A stretch of 64,000 nt of DNA from Labrenzia sp. VG12. GTDB lineage: Bacteria > Pseudomonadota > Alphaproteobacteria > Rhizobiales > Stappiaceae. Shown here one piece after another: positions 1 to 7,762 of the stretch. A model generated the notes under the pieces. That model was given only the letters and a program-made list of their open reading frames with translations. It was not told where the DNA came from and made no database searches. Position 1 is the stretch's first letter; every line of letters starts with the position of its first letter. The translations under genes and the position numbers were made by a program. The stretch lies in contig NZ_CP022529.1 in the NCBI RefSeq assembly GCF_002237595.1, forward strand, positions 2,790,001-2,854,000. Direction: 5' to 3'.

Positions 1-380
1 TTTGGCTCCGTTGAAACGCGGACCCTTGTTTCCTCGTTTTCCTCGCAAAACACGACGTCTGGGCCGTCCTGAAACCGAAGCCTAAACGCACCGCCTCTCA
101 TCTCGGCTGCCACAATCGTCTTGCCCTTGAGAGGATAGGTGTCTTCCAGACGAATGAAGGTTTCTCCGTCTTCAAGCTCTTCGGACGTATCCCCTTGCCG
201 GAATTCGTCCAGGAACAGTAATCCGGCGTCGAGAAAGCCGCGCAAGAAGTGGGTCTTCGTCTCTATCAGGAAAATGAGAACCTCGTCGCTTTCTGCAACA
301 CACAAAACCCGCAAGCTCCGGCAGGCCTGGCCGAGCAACTCCCGGACTTCGGTTTCCTCGTGCTGACGTGTTGAAAACAT
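1..380 (-). CDS. Hypothetical protein, C-terminus outside window
   Basis: I do not recognise this protein. On the minus strand an ATG at 380 opens a reading frame that runs without a stop for about 126 codons to the window edge, so the 3' end is missing. It begins MFSTRQHEETEVRELLGQ and is rich in acidic residues, with alternating charged and hydrophobic stretches (for example VLIFLIETKTHFLRGFLDAG) that suggest a soluble alpha/beta protein. No signal peptide or membrane segment is visible. It lies 65 bp downstream of, and on the same strand as, the acetyltransferase at 446-946, so the two may be cotranscribed. A competing frame on the same strand (172-495) is Arg/Pro-rich and looks like an artefact. 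Confidence 0.6.
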   Translation of the reverse strand, partial: MFSTRQHEETEVRELLGQACRSLRVLCVAESDEVLIFLIETKTHFLRGFLDAGLLFLDEFRQGDTSEELEDGETFIRLEDTYPLKGKTIVAAEMRGGAFRLRFQDGPDVVFCEENEETRVRVSTEP

Positions 381-445
381 GGTTCTTTTGCTGCCTGTTC
401 GGCAGGTTCTCTTCTTGCAGGCTGCGCGCTTCCGGCCAGCTCGGC

Positions 446-946
446 TTAACCGCCAAGTTCTCCATGCACCGCACCGCTTGGCATGTCACCGTCATTCAGC
501 AGCGCCACCAGGAGCCGTGCAGGGTCGACCGGGCCGGGCAGCGTGATCCGGCCAGGAGGCACTTGCTGGAAACCGAAAGGGCTGTAATAGGGTGCATCAC
601 CGACCAGAAGCACGACCGTGTCGCCTGCTGCGGCCGCGGCTTCCATGGCGGTGCGCATCAGCGCCTTGCCGAGGCCGCGGTTCTTGAACTCCGGTGACAC
701 GGTCAACGGCCCGAGCAGAAGGGCGTCAGCCTCGCCAATCCGGATCGGTGTCAGACGGATGGATCCGGCAACACATTCGCCGGACAAGCCAACAAAGGAC
801 AGGTCGGCCCGGTGAGGCACGTTTTCCCGCACCCTGAAGGCTGTACGCGCAAAACGGCCAGGCCCGAAGGCTTCCGCCTGCAGGGTTTCAATCGCCTCGT
901 TGTCGGCAGTTTCTTCGGACCGGATGACCCACATCGTCTGTTTCAT
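446..946 (-). CDS. GNAT-family N-acetyltransferase (YhbS-like)
   Basis: This 166-residue protein has the layout of a GNAT acetyltransferase, an enzyme that transfers acetyl from acetyl-CoA to an amine. The acetyl-CoA binding loop is visible as LTVSPEFKNRGLGKALM (around residues 80-98, the Q/RxxGxG/A motif), preceded by the beta4 strand LLLGPL. It is followed by the beta5 region VVLLVGDAPYYSPFGFQ, which is typical of YhbS-type members. The length is normal for a single GNAT domain. The substrate cannot be told from sequence. It starts at an ATG at 946 and is followed on the same strand by the partial hypothetical gene at 1-380. Confidence 0.88.
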   Translation of the reverse strand: MKQTMWVIRSEETADNEAIETLQAEAFGPGRFARTAFRVRENVPHRADLSFVGLSGECVAGSIRLTPIRIGEADALLLGPLTVSPEFKNRGLGKALMRTAMEAAAAAGDTVVLLVGDAPYYSPFGFQQVPPGRITLPGPVDPARLLVALLNDGDMPSGAVHGELGG

Positions 947-1326
947 AATTCGAGTTCCAGCAAGCAGCTTTTTTAAAACGCGCCTGCCGGTTGGCCCGGA
1001 TGAAAGGATCAGAAGGTTCCGGGATCAGGTCAGCCGCGACGGTGCGAACGAGAAAAATCTCGTCGGCTGGTTCGTCGTCGGAGTGTCAGACCTGCGGTCA
1101 TGGATCCCAGTCTCGTCATGTGCCGGCGCGATCCGCCGGCAACTTCTCAAGTGACGAAAGCGGTTAGCACGCATTGCCGCGCCGGGTCCAGCGCTTTTTT
1201 GGCTGTTTCCAGGTTGGCCTCGATTGTTCACGGATCAGCAACAGTGCATTCAGTTGATTGAAATGGCGCGTTCCCGCACAACCTAACCAACGAACGCAGC
1301 ACAGCAATTCAGCAAGGGAGTGCATC
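947..1326. other. Intergenic region with no recognised gene
   Basis: These 380 bases separate the divergent acetyltransferase and glutathione transferase genes and should hold both promoters. Short frames on either strand read as Arg/Pro-rich, low-quality translations. The only clear signal is the AAGGGAG ribosome site (about 1314-1320) ahead of the start at 1327. Confidence 0.5.
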
Positions 1327-2301
1327 ATGGGACTGCTCGTCGACGGTGTCTGGAAAGACCAGTGGTATGACACGAAATCCACCGGTGGCCGGTTTGTCCG
1401 CAAGGATGCCGCATTTCGCAACTGGATCACCGCGGACGGTTCCGCCGGACCGACTGGCAAGGATGGTTTCAAGGCCGAGGCAGGACGCTATCACCTGTTC
1501 GTTTCCTATGCCTGTCCCTGGGCCCACCGCACAATGATCTTCCGCAAGCTGAAGGGGCTGGAAGACAAGATCTCCCTCTCCGCGGTTCAGCCCTTGATGC
1601 TGGAAAACGGTTGGGAGTTCGCCGAGGCAGAGCCGCTTGTGGGGGCAAAATACGCCTGGCATCTCTATGCCAAGGCCGACCCGCACTATACCGGACGGGC
1701 AACCGTGCCGGTCCTCTGGGACAAGAAACAGAACACGATTGTCAGCAATGAATCGTCTGAAATCATTCGTATGTTCAACTCCGCCTTTGACGGTCTGACC
1801 GGTTCGACGCTCGACTTCTATCCGCAAGAGCTTCGCGCTGACATCGACGCCATCAACGAGCGCGTCTATCACACGGTGAACAACGGTGTTTACAAGTCCG
1901 GCTTCGCCACCAGCCAGGAAGCCTATGAAGACGCGGTCACCGCGCTTTTCGAGACCCTTGACGACCTTGAAGACCGGCTCTCCGGCCAGCGCTACCTTGT
2001 CGGCGACCGCCTGACGGAAGCCGACTGGCGCCTGTTCACGACGTTGGTGCGTTTTGATCCGGTCTATGTCGGCCACTTCAAGTGCAACATCCGCCGGATC
2101 GAGGACTACCCGAACCTCTCCAATTACCTGCGGGAGCTCTTTCAGGTGCGGGGTGTTGCCGAAACGGTCAATATGAAGACCATCAAGGAGCACTATTACG
2201 GCTCTCATGAAAGTGTGAACCCGACCAGGATCGTACCGGTTGGCCCGGACCTCGACCTGACCACACCGCATAACCGGGACCGGTTCAAGGCCGCTGCCTG
2301 A
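1327..2301 (+). CDS. Glutathionyl-hydroquinone reductase (Xi-class GST)
   Basis: This 324-residue protein belongs to the glutathione S-transferase-like family typified by YqjG/PcpF/ECM4. Members use a catalytic cysteine to reduce glutathionyl-hydroquinones with a second glutathione. The signature is plain: YACPWAHR (around residues 57-64) carries the nucleophilic Cys of the CPWA motif, and a C-terminal all-helical GST domain follows (TLDDLEDRLSGQRYLVGDRLTEADWRLF). The length matches the family. I chose the ATG at 1327 because AAGGGAG lies a few bases upstream and the protein then starts MGLLVDGVWKDQWYDT, as family members do. An upstream extension to 1258 is open but lacks a start signal. It is convergent with the NUDIX gene. 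Confidence 0.92.
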   Translation: MGLLVDGVWKDQWYDTKSTGGRFVRKDAAFRNWITADGSAGPTGKDGFKAEAGRYHLFVSYACPWAHRTMIFRKLKGLEDKISLSAVQPLMLENGWEFAEAEPLVGAKYAWHLYAKADPHYTGRATVPVLWDKKQNTIVSNESSEIIRMFNSAFDGLTGSTLDFYPQELRADIDAINERVYHTVNNGVYKSGFATSQEAYEDAVTALFETLDDLEDRLSGQRYLVGDRLTEADWRLFTTLVRFDPVYVGHFKCNIRRIEDYPNLSNYLRELFQVRGVAETVNMKTIKEHYYGSHESVNPTRIVPVGPDLDLTTPHNRDRFKAAA

Positions 2302-2325
2302 TCGCCGCTGTTGCCGCTGTTGCCG

Positions 2326-2811
2326 CTACCAGCGGCTGGAATCCAACAATGTACCTGCGCGGAACTCTTTGAGCCGCCGCGCAGTTGCCTTTGAAAGCCC
2401 CGGAGGCAGTTCCTCCTGCGAAAAAAACCGTGCCTCGACAATCTCCGTGTTTGGCGCCAGGAAGGTCTCTGCCTGCTGCCAGTTCGCCAGGTGAAACAGG
2501 CCGACATGATCGCGCCGGGTGCCACCGGTATGAAGATAGATGTTGAGCAGTTGCGGATCTTCGGTCGCCGTGACCCCGGTTTCCTCAAAAACCTCTCGCC
2601 TCGCAGCCTCCGCCAGCGTCTCCTCCCGTTCGACCCCGCCGCCCGGCAAATACCAGCCATCGAGATAGCTGTGCCGCACCAGCAGCACACCGCCGGTCTC
2701 GTCTTCCACGATGACCCGCACCTCCAGCGTATAGGAGTTGCGCAACAGGCCGACCTGCTGGATCAGGCGAATGGTCCAGCTCGTGGGAAGAAAGGAAAGC
2801 AGTTTCAGCAT
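2326..2811 (-). CDS. NUDIX hydrolase
   Basis: The protein carries a complete Nudix box, G-x5-E-x7-REVFEETGV (GGVEREETLAEAARREVFEE), which binds the metal and catalyses hydrolysis of a nucleoside diphosphate linked to another group. The fold before it (VRVIVEDETGGVLLVRHSYL, WYLPGGG) is also typical. From the ATG at 2811 it is 161 residues. An alternative GTG start at 2898 would add 29 residues and has a strong GGAGGAG about 11 bases upstream, so the true start is unsettled. The N-terminus MLKLLSFLPTSWTIRLIQQ is amphipathic and could associate with the membrane. The substrate is unknown. Confidence 0.87.
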   Translation of the reverse strand: MLKLLSFLPTSWTIRLIQQVGLLRNSYTLEVRVIVEDETGGVLLVRHSYLDGWYLPGGGVEREETLAEAARREVFEETGVTATEDPQLLNIYLHTGGTRRDHVGLFHLANWQQAETFLAPNTEIVEARFFSQEELPPGLSKATARRLKEFRAGTLLDSSRW

Positions 2812-3003
2812 GTTCGGGTCCGTGTTTCGGGCGGGATAACAGACACAACCAACGGGAAAGGCTTTGTTAACCCATGCAATTGCTGCAATGCAGCTCACTC
2901 AGAATAACGCTCCTCCTTCGAGAGAAGGTTGCCTATATATCGGGCAACAAGATGATTTCGAAGGCAGTTCTCCCGACTGCCTGATGTCCGAAGGAAAAGA
3001 CCA

Positions 3004-3123
3004 ATGTTGAACGCACTGTTTGGAAAACGCCGCCGCAACCGCAACCACTACCAGTGGAAGCCTGCCGTTGACCTCACCAACCCGCGCGTTGTCGCAACCC
3101 TGACCACCTTCCCGACCAACTAA
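3004..3123 (+). CDS. Small protein, 39 residues, unknown function
   Basis: An ATG at 3004 follows a good ribosome site (GAAGGAAAAG, 5-6 bases upstream) and opens a 39-residue frame ending in TAA. The peptide has a basic centre (FGKRRRNRNHYQWKPAV) followed by a Thr/Val-rich tail. I do not recognise it. A second tiny ORF follows after 31 bases, and a strong terminator closes the pair, so this looks like a genuine small bicistronic unit and not random open frames. The strongly basic character would fit nucleic acid or membrane-surface binding, but that is speculation. Confidence 0.6.
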   Translation: MLNALFGKRRRNRNHYQWKPAVDLTNPRVVATLTTFPTN

Positions 3124-3154
3124 GGTCGGACGGGGAACTGAACGGAGACACAAG

Positions 3155-3268
3155 ATGTTCGGTTTTGTGAATGTTGTGAACGCGACGCTGCGCGAGACCA
3201 CGCGCTCCGCTGACACCAGCGCTCAAAAAGCTCCGAAGGCCGCCAAGTCGGCCAAACCGGGCAAATAA
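3155..3268 (+). CDS. Small protein, 37 residues, Ala/Lys-rich tail
   Basis: The ATG at 3155 has AACGGAGACACA just upstream as a ribosome site. The 37-residue product starts MFGFVNVVNATLRETTRSAD and ends in a lysine- and alanine-rich tail (APKAAKSAKPGK) that resembles histone-H1-like or DNA-binding tails. It lies 31 bases behind the 39-residue ORF and 37 bases ahead of a strong intrinsic terminator, so the two are probably one transcript. I do not recognise it. Its reality rests on the ribosome site, spacing and terminator. Confidence 0.55.
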   Translation: MFGFVNVVNATLRETTRSADTSAQKAPKAAKSAKPGK

Positions 3269-3305
3269 GCCGGACCACCGGTTTCCGGTTCAGTCCAAGA
3301 TCAAT

Positions 3306-3346
3306 GGCGCCGCGTCATTTCTCCTTGACGCGGCGCCTTTCGTTTT
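3306..3346 (+). terminator. Rho-independent terminator after the two tiny ORFs
   Basis: There is a perfect 12-bp stem, GGCGCCGCGTCA with TGACGCGGCGCC (3306-3317 and 3326-3337), with an 8-base loop, followed by TTTCGTTTT. It ends only 14 bases before the phosphoesterase start, so that gene must use a promoter inside or beyond this hairpin, or rely on read-through. Confidence 0.88.
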
Positions 3347-3359
3347 GAAGATGCGCCAC

Positions 3360-4283
3360 ATGTTCACGCTTGCGCATCTCTCCGACCCTCATCTTGGTCC
3401 CCTGCCCGATCCGAAACTGCTGCAGCTCTTTTCCAAGCGCCTGCTCGGTTACCTGAACTGGCAGCGGAACCGCTCAAAGATCATGGGGGCCAATTACCTG
3501 GATCAGCTGGTCGAGGACATGAAGGCGAAGGCGCCCGACCACATCGCGGTCACGGGCGATCTGGTCAACATCGCCCTGCCACTTGAAATCACAGGCGCAC
3601 GCGACTGGCTGGAAGAGGTCGGAGACCCGGACGACGTCTCCGTTGTTCCCGGCAACCACGACGCTTATGTACCCGGCGCCGTGCGCCGCGCCCGGGCTGC
3701 CTGGTGGCCCTATATGTGCGGCGACGATGCCGCGGACGCCCCGGCCGTCGGCACCAGGTCGGAAGCCACCTTTCCCTATGTCCGCAAACGTGGCGACATC
3801 GCGCTGATCGGCGTCACCACGGGGCGTGCCAGCGGTCCCTGGTTCGCGACCGGCCGGGTCGGCAGCGCGCAGAGCAAACGCCTCAGGGCCATTCTGGAAG
3901 AGCTCGGCAAGGAAGGCTGTTTCCGGGTTGTCATGTTGCATCACCCGCCTTTCCGGAAAGCCACCGGCTGGCACAAGCGCCTGTCGGACGCCTCGCGCGT
4001 GCGCGCCGTCATCAAGCGTGCCGGCGCGGAACTGATCCTGCACGGGCATACCCATATCGACAGTTTCGAGACAATCGAGGGACCGGACGGCCCCGTTCCG
4101 GTGGTCGGCGTGCCTTCCGCGACAAGTGCACCGGGCGGCAAAAAACCGGCAGCACGCTACAATCTGTTCAAAATCGAAAGGACCAACGAAGGCTGGACCT
4201 GCCGCATGGAGGAACACGGCTTCGATGCGCCGAACGCGCCGGTGAAGCTCTTGGTAGAGCGGGACGTCGCGGTTCCGGCGTGA
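3360..4283 (+). CDS. Metallophosphoesterase (calcineurin-like)
   Basis: This roughly 307-residue protein shows the full set of calcineurin-like phosphoesterase metal-binding motifs in order. These are SDPHLG near the N-terminus (D-x-H), VTGDLVN (GD), VVPGNHDAY (GNHD), MLHHPPF and LHGHTHID (GHTH). Such enzymes hold two divalent metals and cleave phosphomonoesters or diesters; the true substrate here is unknown. No signal peptide is present, so it should be cytoplasmic. I prefer the ATG at 3360 (MFTLAHLSDPHLG), which puts the first motif at the usual position. An ATG at 3351 and a TTG at 3345 are in frame but lie inside or next to the preceding terminator. Confidence 0.9.
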   Translation: MFTLAHLSDPHLGPLPDPKLLQLFSKRLLGYLNWQRNRSKIMGANYLDQLVEDMKAKAPDHIAVTGDLVNIALPLEITGARDWLEEVGDPDDVSVVPGNHDAYVPGAVRRARAAWWPYMCGDDAADAPAVGTRSEATFPYVRKRGDIALIGVTTGRASGPWFATGRVGSAQSKRLRAILEELGKEGCFRVVMLHHPPFRKATGWHKRLSDASRVRAVIKRAGAELILHGHTHIDSFETIEGPDGPVPVVGVPSATSAPGGKKPAARYNLFKIERTNEGWTCRMEEHGFDAPNAPVKLLVERDVAVPA

Positions 4284-4330
4284 AGGATATGGCTTAGTTA
4301 CGCCTTCCCCACCCCCCGCATCTTCTGAGG

Positions 4331-4361
4331 TGTCATCCCCGCGAAAGCGGGGACCCAGGTG
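4331..4361. repeat. Short palindromic intergenic repeat (CCCCGC-GAAA-GCGGGG)
   Basis: The segment TCATCCCCGCGAAAGCGGGG (hairpin arms 4337-4342 and 4347-4352, GAAA tetraloop) resembles a short palindromic element that recurs between genes in many alphaproteobacterial genomes. It sits in the convergent gap between the phosphoesterase and the membrane-anchored hypothetical gene and may act as a weak bidirectional terminator. The rest of 4284-4553 shows nothing else. Confidence 0.6.
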
Positions 4362-4553
4362 TCCCTGTATTTGCCTGTTGCCTCAGACCGTCGGCACGGC
4401 GTATTTTTTTCGCCAATACCTGCCACAGCGTCAAACCGGGATCAGCTGCTACAAGTTTGAACGAGCAACATCACGTCGGCTCAGGCAGGTCACCGCTTCC
4501 TGGTACCAGGTTTTCGCTGGGTTGACACAGAATTCAGGACGATCGGTAGCAAT

Positions 4554-5135
4554 TCAAAGCGGATTGGCGAACCAGGCAAAGGCCACCAGGCCGACCACAC
4601 CGGCAGCGATGCCGATGCCAAAAGCGCCGGCAACGGCAAGCCAGGGCGTCCGGCTTTCCTTGACGCGCACCACCTGGCTGTCAATCGCCACCTGGCGCAG
4701 CCGGTTGTTGAGCCAGTCGCCTTCCAGCGCCTTTTCCCGCTCCAGCACCCGCTCGGCGATATATTCGGTCAGGCAGTCGGCCATGTCGTCGATATTGGCG
4801 GTCTCCAGAATGACCACCCGGCCGAGACGCGTGTCCTTCAGGAACCGGTAGGTCCGCCGGTCGCCGCCGACCACCACGTGGCTGGTGGCGTCAATCCAGA
4901 GCCGGGGCGTCGAACCGGAAATGATCTGCAGCGAAAACTGGTCGTCGTCCTGGGGGATTTCCTTGAAGACGTCTTTCAGTTCGTCCGCGAGCATGTCGAG
5001 GCGCGCCCGCTCGGTATCCTGCAGTTCCACCACCACATCCGAGCGCTCGACCTCGCCAAGCTGCACCTTGCGGATTGCGTCCCGCAGGGAGCGCATGCGG
5101 GTGTGGGGGACAACGTTATCCTGCATTTCAGACAT
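4554..5135 (-). CDS. Membrane-anchored hypothetical protein
   Basis: I do not recognise this 193-residue protein by name. It has a soluble N-terminal part of about 165 residues, with an acidic segment (LKDVFKEIPQDDDQF) and a compact region around WIDATSHVVVGGDRRTYRF. A single C-terminal membrane helix follows (WLAVAGAFGIGIAAGVVGLV, roughly residues 165-188), with almost no residues beyond it. This makes it a tail-anchored type of protein with its bulk probably in the cytoplasm. The ATG at 5135 has GGAGTCAGG upstream. It is divergent from mtnA; the intergenic region includes a TTAA-N6-TTAA sequence that narrowly misses the CtrA consensus. Confidence 0.75.
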   Translation of the reverse strand: MSEMQDNVVPHTRMRSLRDAIRKVQLGEVERSDVVVELQDTERARLDMLADELKDVFKEIPQDDDQFSLQIISGSTPRLWIDATSHVVVGGDRRTYRFLKDTRLGRVVILETANIDDMADCLTEYIAERVLEREKALEGDWLNNRLRQVAIDSQVVRVKESRTPWLAVAGAFGIGIAAGVVGLVAFAWFANPL

Positions 5136-5358
5136 GGGGTGCCTGACTCCGTTTTACTCTTGGTCAATAGAATCTTAACTGACTCTTACCGGGACGGAAC
5201 AGCCGCAGGCCTTTTCCCTGCACGCTATCCACCGGGTATCCGAACATGGTTAACAAAGATTAAGACATTTTTTGACCCGAAGCCAGCAAGCCACCATTGG
5301 CCCGCCCCCTGATCATGGGTTATGCAAAGACAAATCGGATATTCCGGGGAGCGTGAAC

Positions 5359-6465
5359 ATGAATGTCGACGGCAAGAAGTACCGCACGATCTGGCTCGCC
5401 GAGGATGGCAGCGCGGTTGAGATCATCGACCAGACCAAGTTTCCCTATGCGTTCGAGATCGCCCGGCTCTACACGATGGCAGACGCCGCCCACGCGATCC
5501 GCGTCATGCAGGTGCGCGGTGCTCCGCTGATCGGCGCAACGGCCGCCTATGGCGTCGCCCTTGCCATGCGCGAAGACCCTTCCGACGCCAACCTGCACGC
5601 CGCCTGCTCCGCGCTTTTGGAAACCCGGCCAACCGCGGTCAACCTGCATTGGGCGCTCGACAAGGCGCGCAAGGCGCTCATTCAGGTTACCCCGGAGGCC
5701 CGCGAAGAAGCCGCCTTCCTGCTCGCCAATGCCATCTGCGATGAAGACATTGCCATCAACATGGCGATCGGCATGCATGGCATGGAGCTGATCGCCGCCA
5801 TCGCCCGGCTGAAACGCGCCGGCGAACCGGTGAACATCCTCACCCACTGCAATGCCGGCTGGCTTGCCACCGTCGACTGGGGCACGGCCACGGCCCCGAT
5901 CTACATGTCCCATGATGGCGGTATTCCGGTCCATGTCTGGGTCGACGAGACCCGCCCGCGCAACCAGGGCGCTTTCCTGACGGCCTGGGAGCTTGGCCAT
6001 CACGGCGTGCCGCATACCGTCATCGTCGACAATGCGGGCGGCCATCTCATGCAGCATGGCGAGGTCGATATCGTGATCACCGGCACGGACCGCACCACGG
6101 CGACCGGCGATGTCTGCAACAAGATCGGCACCTATCTGAAAGCCCTGGCGGCCCGGGACAACAACGTGCCCTTCTATGTCGCCCTGCCCTCCCCCACCAT
6201 CGATTTCTCGCTGTCGGACGGCGTGCAGGAAATCCCGATCGAAGAGCGCAGCGGCCTGGAAGTCAGCCAGATGACCGGCCGCACGCAGACGGGCGCCATC
6301 GAGACGATCGACATCGTCGCCGACGGCTCCGAGGTCGGCAATCCGGCCTTCGATGTCACGCCCGCCCGGCTTGTCACCGGCCTGATCACCGAACGCGGTG
6401 TTCTGGAAGCCAGCCGGAAATCAATTGCAGACGCGTTTCCGGAGCGGGTCAAGATGGGTGCGTAA
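5359..6465 (+). CDS. mtnA: S-methyl-5-thioribose-1-phosphate isomerase
   Basis: MtnA converts 5-methylthioribose-1-phosphate to 5-methylthioribulose-1-phosphate in the methionine salvage pathway, in the cytoplasm. The 368-residue length fits. Family landmarks are clear: the substrate-binding QVRGAPLIGA near the N-terminus, the catalytic-cysteine segment LTHCNAGWLATVDWGTA, and the catalytic-aspartate region VDIVITGTDRTTATGDVCNK. These also separate it from the related eIF2B subunits. I chose ATG 5359 over GTG 5353 because GGGGA (5346-5350) is then 8 bases away. No other methionine-salvage gene is adjacent in this window. Confidence 0.95.
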   Translation: MNVDGKKYRTIWLAEDGSAVEIIDQTKFPYAFEIARLYTMADAAHAIRVMQVRGAPLIGATAAYGVALAMREDPSDANLHAACSALLETRPTAVNLHWALDKARKALIQVTPEAREEAAFLLANAICDEDIAINMAIGMHGMELIAAIARLKRAGEPVNILTHCNAGWLATVDWGTATAPIYMSHDGGIPVHVWVDETRPRNQGAFLTAWELGHHGVPHTVIVDNAGGHLMQHGEVDIVITGTDRTTATGDVCNKIGTYLKALAARDNNVPFYVALPSPTIDFSLSDGVQEIPIEERSGLEVSQMTGRTQTGAIETIDIVADGSEVGNPAFDVTPARLVTGLITERGVLEASRKSIADAFPERVKMGA

Positions 6466-6516
6466 TCCAGCCCGCTAGAGTAGCCACTCAGGCCGGAAGT
6501 CCACCGCACCTACAAA

Positions 6517-6560
6517 CGTCATCCTGAGGAGCTGCGCTAGCAGCGTCTCGAAGGATGACG
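6517..6560. repeat. Imperfect palindromic repeat (CGTCATCC...GGATGACG)
   Basis: A 44-base imperfect palindrome has outer arms CGTCATCCT and AGGATGACG and an inner GCTGCGCTAGCAGC hairpin. The overall look (CGTCATCCTGAGGAGCTGC...) matches a dispersed intergenic repeat common in alphaproteobacteria. It lies in the convergent gap behind mtnA and could help end transcription. Confidence 0.6.
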
Positions 6561-6582
6561 CCGGTGGAGAATGCATCTCACG

Positions 6583-6978
6583 CTAGCCGTCTTCGTCGGC
6601 GTGCCACTGGCTCTCGTCTTCGACAGGCTTTGGAAGGCGCCCTTCAAGCCAGTCCGCGACGGTTCCAGGCCGGAATTCAAGATTACTGCAAACGATCCAC
6701 CAGGACAGAAATTCCTCCGGACCACCGTTCAAATAGGGCGGTGGGGAACTTGGATAGAACCGGGTCGGCAGTTTTGCCCCTGCCGATAGATTGTTGGTTA
6801 CATAGGCGAGCTCCTGAACGACGTTCCACGCCAGCTCATGATGAATGTCGAGGTCGAACGTCACCTACCATTCGTCCTCGTTTGACCCGGTCTGAATGTT
6901 CTCAAACACCGCCGGCACGCGTTTCAGGTAACTTGTGAGTTTTCCGAAGGCACGTTCGTCCAGCATGACTTCCCTCAT
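6583..6978 (-). pseudogene. Hypothetical gene split by an in-frame TAG
   Basis: On the minus strand the frame opens at ATG 6978 (or 6966, with a better GAGGGAAG ribosome site) and reads to NEDEW. It then meets TAG at 6865-6867 and continues in exactly the same frame as VTFDLDIHHELAWNVVQELA to a stop at 6583. The two parts read naturally as one protein of about 130 residues, because the hydrophilic start runs smoothly into the conserved-looking second part. A GTG directly after the TAG could restart translation and give a 93-residue product. I do not recognise the family. This may be a nonsense mutation, a sequencing error, or two coupled small genes. Confidence 0.55.
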
Positions 6979-6990
6979 AGCTCCAAGGGA

Positions 6991-7650
6991 TTACCCGATC
7001 ACCGGCACATGTGGCGCCCGGTCCTTGCCGATGAGACCCTTGAGCCGCGGATCATCCGCCACTTCGATGGAGCGTTTATAGGGTTTGAAGCCGCAGGACT
7101 GGTAGAAATGGATCGCCTGCGGGCTGTCGCCCGTGCAGGTGTGCAGCCAGAGCCGTTTCGTTTCCGGCCGCGCCCAGGCCATTTCTACCGCCTGCCCCAT
7201 TAGCCAGCGGCCCAGCCCACCCCCGATTGCCCCCGGCACAAGACCGAAATAGGCAACGACAGGCTCGGCCGGATTGGCATAATCCAGTTCCAGCGTCCCG
7301 ACGGACTTGCCATCCTTCATCGGCTGATAGAGTTCCCGCGCCGGCTCGGCCAGGGTTTTTGCCAGAACGTCCTCGTCCTGTTCCAGGCGGCTGAACCAGA
7401 TCCAGTCCTCGCCGATCTCCTTGAACAGTTCGCGGTAGCTGGCGACATCCGGCGCGCTCCAGCGCTCCAGCGTCACGTCGCTGCGCGGCGGCGCAAGCGG
7501 TTTGGCAGGCGCCTGCAGCATTTCCAGATAGGTGACCACAAAGGCGATCTTGCCATCCGGAACTTCCGTATAGCCATCCAGATTGAGGGCTGCGCCAAAC
7601 GTCTCTGCCACCGTCGATTCTCCTTCACTAGAGGTCAGGCTCTGGCCCAT
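6991..7650 (-). CDS. GNAT-family N-acetyltransferase
   Basis: This protein of about 219 residues has a C-terminal GNAT domain. The acetyl-CoA loop region is FGLVPGAIGGGLGRWLMGQAVEMAW, followed by LWLHTCTGDSPQAIHFYQSCGFKPY, the usual beta5-alpha4 signature (HFYQSCGF). The N-terminal 80 residues are variable and may form substrate contacts. I chose ATG 7650 (MGQSLTSSEGE) because the frame upstream to 7770 reads as low-complexity sequence crossing the region that holds a CtrA box for the opposite gene. Substrate unknown. Confidence 0.82.
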   Translation of the reverse strand: MGQSLTSSEGESTVAETFGAALNLDGYTEVPDGKIAFVVTYLEMLQAPAKPLAPPRSDVTLERWSAPDVASYRELFKEIGEDWIWFSRLEQDEDVLAKTLAEPARELYQPMKDGKSVGTLELDYANPAEPVVAYFGLVPGAIGGGLGRWLMGQAVEMAWARPETKRLWLHTCTGDSPQAIHFYQSCGFKPYKRSIEVADDPRLKGLIGKDRAPHVPVIG

Positions 7651-7700
7651 AGCAGCGCCGGGCCGGACCTCCAAGGGGGTGAATCGCGTATTGCGCGATA

Positions 7701-7717
7701 TTAACGGCCTGTTAACC
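7701..7717 (+). promoter_or_regulatory. CtrA-type binding site
   Basis: The sequence TTAACGGCCTGTTAACC matches the full CtrA consensus TTAA-N7-TTAAC exactly. It lies 46 bases upstream of the start of the 91-residue ORF, a suitable place for an activator site, and also between that ORF and the divergent GNAT gene. CtrA is the response regulator that controls flagellar and cell-cycle genes in alphaproteobacteria. Confidence 0.75.
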
Positions 7718-7762
7718 ACGATTTGGCAAGCTGGAAGGCGTGTATCCAGGAAAGATGCAGCC

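Noticed and set aside
5249..5265. TTAACAAAGATTAA upstream of mtnA as a CtrA site
   Set aside because: The spacer is six bases rather than seven and mtnA is not an expected target.
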